This document shows positions 63,974 through 64,000 of a stretch of 64,000 nt of DNA, piece by piece (position 1 is the first letter of the stretch; each line of letters opens with the position of its first letter). Source of the stretch: Morganella morganii H1r. GTDB taxonomy: Bacteria > Pseudomonadota > Gammaproteobacteria > Enterobacterales > Enterobacteriaceae. The stretch lies in NCBI RefSeq assembly GCF_000633515.1, contig NZ_AYMP01000029.1, positions 62,001-126,000 of the forward strand. The letters are read 5' to 3'. Made by a program: the position numbers and the translations under genes. Below the pieces are notes generated by a model, which was given only the letters and a program-made list of their open reading frames with translations, ran no database searches and was not told the DNA's origin.

Positions 63974-64000
63974 ATGACTGACAACCAAAACTTTGATTCC
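63974..64000 (+). CDS. Start of a possible further gene (truncated by window edge)
   Basis: An ATG at 63974 opens a frame MTDNQNFDS that runs off the window. The ribosome site is weak (CAGAATTCTT before the ATG), so this is only a possible start. Nothing more can be said. Confidence 0.35.

Noticed and set aside
1-64000. CRISPR arrays, tRNA or rRNA genes, prophage or transposase genes
   Set aside because: I looked for regular direct repeats, tRNA-like cloverleaf arms and transposase-like proteins and found none. The only mobile-type repeat recognised is the ERIC element.

Overview
The window looks like chromosomal DNA of an enterobacterial gammaproteobacterium. A Morganella-like member of the Morganellaceae is my best guess. 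This rests on the Salmonella-like order of the eut and cbi/cob genes, an ERIC element, FNR- and CRP-type sites, and the mix of moderately GC-rich genes with AT-rich gaps. The species call is inference.

Layout. 1-6956 (minus strand) is an ethanolamine-utilisation operon, eutS-P-Q-T-D-M-N-E-J-G, cut by the left edge inside eutG. 7294-9518 is a membrane pair: an M48 protease and a YjgN/DUF898 protein. 9801-12752 is nirBD behind a perfect FNR box. 12887-20648 (minus strand) is a glutamate-mutase (methylaspartate) operon, glmS-glmL-glmE-mal plus an AtuA/DUF1446-DUF4387 pair, followed by a DAACS symporter. 21307-25142 (minus strand) holds cobA, cobD, pduX and a Met8-type siroheme/sirohydrochlorin gene, with an ERIC element between the last two. 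25921-43186 (plus strand) is an anaerobic cobalamin operon with cobalt transporter, cbiABCDETFGHJKLMNQOP-cobU-cobS-cobC-cobT, followed by a LysR gene. 44404-45058 is a small three-gene toxin-antitoxin-like cassette. 45122-50069 (minus strand) holds a LoiP-type lipoprotein protease, btuR, a class I fumarase and a second DAACS symporter. 50580-64000 is accessory: a lipoprotein, a LysE exporter, an alpha/beta hydrolase, TetR and AraC regulators, a DASS anion transporter, a degenerate LuxE/LuxC-like pair, a GNAT enzyme, a three-gene envelope operon, an AT-rich orphan and the start of one more gene.

How it fits together. Every step I know of from uroporphyrinogen III to adenosylcobalamin by the anaerobic route has a candidate here: CobA, the Met8-type dehydrogenase, CbiK, CbiL/H/F/G/D/J/E/T/C, CbiA, BtuR, CbiP, CobD, PduX, CbiB, CobU, CobT, CobS and CobC, plus cobalt uptake by CbiMNQO. 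The users of the cofactor flank it: ethanolamine breakdown, whose ammonia-lyase is expected beyond the left edge and is served by EutT, and glutamate mutase. Met8 and CobA can also supply siroheme to NirB. The block therefore reads as an anaerobic supply-and-demand cluster for B12 and siroheme. No cobalamin riboswitch is visible before the cbi operon. That leader instead carries a perfect CRP-type palindrome and a terminator-like hairpin.

The least explained parts are the LuxE/LuxC-like pair lacking the expected active-site residues, the DUF1446-DUF4387 pair, the three-gene toxin-antitoxin cassette, a possible small RNA at 21213-21307 and the orphan at 63118.
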